From contig JAIMBM010000184.1 in NCBI GenBank assembly GCA_023511475.1, positions 1 through 6,481 on the forward strand: a stretch of 6,481 nt of DNA, written 5' to 3'. Within the stretch, counting starts at the first letter, position 1. Every line of letters starts with the position of its first letter. A program made the translations under genes and the position numbers. The stretch comes from Anaerolineae bacterium. Its GTDB lineage: Bacteria > Chloroflexota > Anaerolineae > SpSt-313. Positions 5,087 to 6,481 of this stretch are shown here, one piece after another. The notes beneath the pieces were generated by a model. The model had not been told where the DNA came from and made no database searches. It saw only the letters and a list, made by a program, of their open reading frames with translations.

Positions 5087-6430
5087 CTAGAACGGGTCCG
5101 TAGGGAGCGGCGCGAGGTTGCTAACGCGCCGCCACGCCTCGCGGGCGGCCGCTGCCGTCGAAAGCGACCCGGTCGCGACGACGAGCCCATCGCGGCCCGC
5201 GAGGTCGAGCGCGAGGCGCAGCGCTCGCTCCGGGTCCGGCTCGACGGTCACGGGCGTGTCGTAGCTGCGAGCTTCCCGCTCCAACTCGTGGGGGTCGGCG
5301 GCCCGCGGGTGGCGTGTGCGAGTCAGGATCGCGGTGTCGACGGATGGCAGCAGGGCGGCGAACATGCGGGGCACGTCCTTGTCGGCCAGCGAGCCGAAAA
5401 CGGCGATGCGGCGGCGGCCGGGGAAGTGTGCCTCCAGCGCCTCTACCAGCCGGAGCATGGAATCCCCGTTGTGTGCGCCATCGGCGATGACGAGCGGCTC
5501 GCGGCTCAGCACCTCCAGCCTCGCGGGCCAACGCACGCTTCGCAGCCCCTCGCGGATGGCCATCTCCGAGAGCTCCAGCCCCCGCTCTCGAAGGATCCAG
5601 AGCGCCGCGAGGGCAGTGGTGGCATTGACGAGCTGATGCGGTCCCAAGAGCGGGATGAACAGGCCCCTCAGCACGACGCCGGGCCCGCGCACGGTGAACC
5701 ACTGCCCGTCCATGTCGGCGCGCTCGTACTCGGAGGTCCACTGCTCCCCCACCATAGTCAGGGGCGCGGACAGGTGCTCCGCGACATGGCGGATCACGTT
5801 CGCCGCCGCGTCGGGCTGCGGCGCGCTGACCACCGGCGTCTGGGGTTTGATGATTCCCGCCTTCTCGCGGGCGATGGCCTCGAGTGTGTCGCCGAGGACG
5901 AGCATATGGTCCAGGCTCACCGGGGTAATCACCGCTACCTCGGGGCGGATGACATTGGTCGTATCCAGCCGCCCGCCAAGCCCGACCTCGACCACGGCCC
6001 AGCTCACGCCCTGCGCCACAAAGTAGTCGAAGGCGATGGCCTGTGTGGCCTCAAAGGTCGTCAGCCCCGCGAGGCTGTCGAAGAGGGGCCGCAGACGGCG
6101 CAGGTGCGCCACGAGGGCGCCCTCCGGGATCGGCTCGCCGTTTACCTGGATGCGCTCGCGGAAGGTGTGGAGGTGCGGCGAGGTGAAGAGGCCGGTACGC
6201 TGCCCCGCCGCGAGTAGGACCGAAGCGACCATGGCGGCCGTCGAGCCCTTGCCCTTGGTCCCGGCCACGTGCACGGAGCGGAACCGGTCCTCGGGGTGCT
6301 CCATGGCATCCAGCAGACGCTCCATGCGCGTCAGCTCGAAGAGCTGCCCGGCGTATTGCGAGGCCAGCTTGTACTCATAGTTGGTGAGGCTGTAGAGGTA
6401 CTCGAGCGCCGCGGCATAGTCGCTGCTCAT
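5087..6430 (-). CDS. folC: Folylpolyglutamate synthase/dihydrofolate synthase
   Basis: This cytoplasmic ATP-dependent ligase adds glutamate to folates and, in most bacteria, also to dihydropteroate to make dihydrofolate. At 447 aa the length is normal for the family. The P-loop is GTKGKGS (57-63). FTSPHL (82-87) with RERIQVNGEPI (91-101) is the pterin-side signature. EVGLGGRLDTTNV (148-160) is the second family signature. SLDH (172-175) and EKAGIIKP (189-196), including the lysine that is carbamylated in characterised homologues (K190 here), follow. The C-terminal Mur-ligase-type domain contains WPARLE (301-306), DGAHN (317-321) and ATGSL (419-423). All key residues are intact. The start is ATG at 6430-6428, with AAGG about 4 nt upstream and AGGGGA further up. 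It is monocistronic as far as can be seen and convergent with serA. Whether it also has dihydrofolate synthase activity cannot be settled from motifs alone; the intact pterin motif favours it. Confidence 0.96.
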   Translation of the reverse strand: MSSDYAAALEYLYSLTNYEYKLASQYAGQLFELTRMERLLDAMEHPEDRFRSVHVAGTKGKGSTAAMVASVLLAAGQRTGLFTSPHLHTFRERIQVNGEPIPEGALVAHLRRLRPLFDSLAGLTTFEATQAIAFDYFVAQGVSWAVVEVGLGGRLDTTNVIRPEVAVITPVSLDHMLVLGDTLEAIAREKAGIIKPQTPVVSAPQPDAAANVIRHVAEHLSAPLTMVGEQWTSEYERADMDGQWFTVRGPGVVLRGLFIPLLGPHQLVNATTALAALWILRERGLELSEMAIREGLRSVRWPARLEVLSREPLVIADGAHNGDSMLRLVEALEAHFPGRRRIAVFGSLADKDVPRMFAALLPSVDTAILTRTRHPRAADPHELEREARSYDTPVTVEPDPERALRLALDLAGRDGLVVATGSLSTAAAAREAWRRVSNLAPLPTDPF

Positions 6431-6471
6431 CGGCCTTGCGTCCCCTGGGGAGAGTCTGTCCGGTCGGGGCG

Positions 6472-6481
6472 ACTATAGCAC
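6472..6481 (-). promoter_or_regulatory. Extended -10 element of the folC promoter (truncated)
   Basis: Read on the minus strand, positions 6481-6472 are GTGCTATAGT, containing TGC-TATAGT, identical over ten bases to the core at 143-152. The start site should fall near 6465, giving a leader of about 35 nt. Any -35 box would lie beyond the right edge of the window. Confidence 0.65.

Noticed and set aside
3415..5190. A 591-codon minus-strand frame antisense to serA
   Set aside because: Arg/His/Pro/Gly-rich composition typical of a shadow frame; serA on the other strand has all its catalytic motifs.
5288..6217. A 309-codon plus-strand frame across folC
   Set aside because: It mirrors folC, which has the complete set of family motifs; no initiation signal or recognisable domain.

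Overview
The window is GC-rich and carries four protein genes of core metabolism, three on the plus strand and one on the minus strand. It also holds a well-preserved tRNA-sensing leader RNA. The combination of high GC, a full-length T-box attenuator, a TrpB2-type tryptophan synthase beta chain, and a class V aminotransferase next to a long ACT-domain SerA suggests a Chloroflexota-like bacterium or another GC-rich relative of Gram-positive lineages. That placement is inference; no phylogenetic marker gene is present. I saw no mobile element, CRISPR array, rRNA or tRNA.

Layout. Positions 1-123 are non-coding and hold a GC hairpin overlapping a strong G-quadruplex motif. A near-consensus promoter (TTGACA, 17 bp spacer, TATAGT; 124-152) starts a leader of about 500 nt. 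Positions 160-503 form a T-box riboswitch with a UGG (Trp) specifier, a UGGC acceptor-pairing bulge and mutually exclusive antiterminator and terminator. About 170 nt further on is trpB2 (676-2046), preceded by an optional 57-codon small reading frame with a strong Shine-Dalgarno. A 20-bp hairpin lies just after trpB2. A second promoter (2165-2193) and an unclassified leader of about 200 nt precede a two-gene unit: a class V (alanine-glyoxylate/serine-pyruvate type) aminotransferase (2399-3481) and serA (3487-5061). On the opposite strand, convergent with serA across a 25-nt gap, is folC (5087-6430), whose own -10 element lies at the right edge of the window.

How the genes fit together. SerA oxidises 3-phosphoglycerate to phosphohydroxypyruvate. 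The aminotransferase is the obvious candidate for the next, transamination step, although its family name suggests glyoxylate or pyruvate chemistry. Serine is the co-substrate of TrpB and the one-carbon donor to folate, which FolC polyglutamylates. The window can therefore be read as a serine-centred cluster: serine synthesis, serine use for tryptophan, and folate retention. No serB, serC or trpA is present. Only trpB2 is under tRNA-Trp control; the serine genes have a separate promoter. All three promoters share the extended -10 core GTGCTATA(G/C)T.
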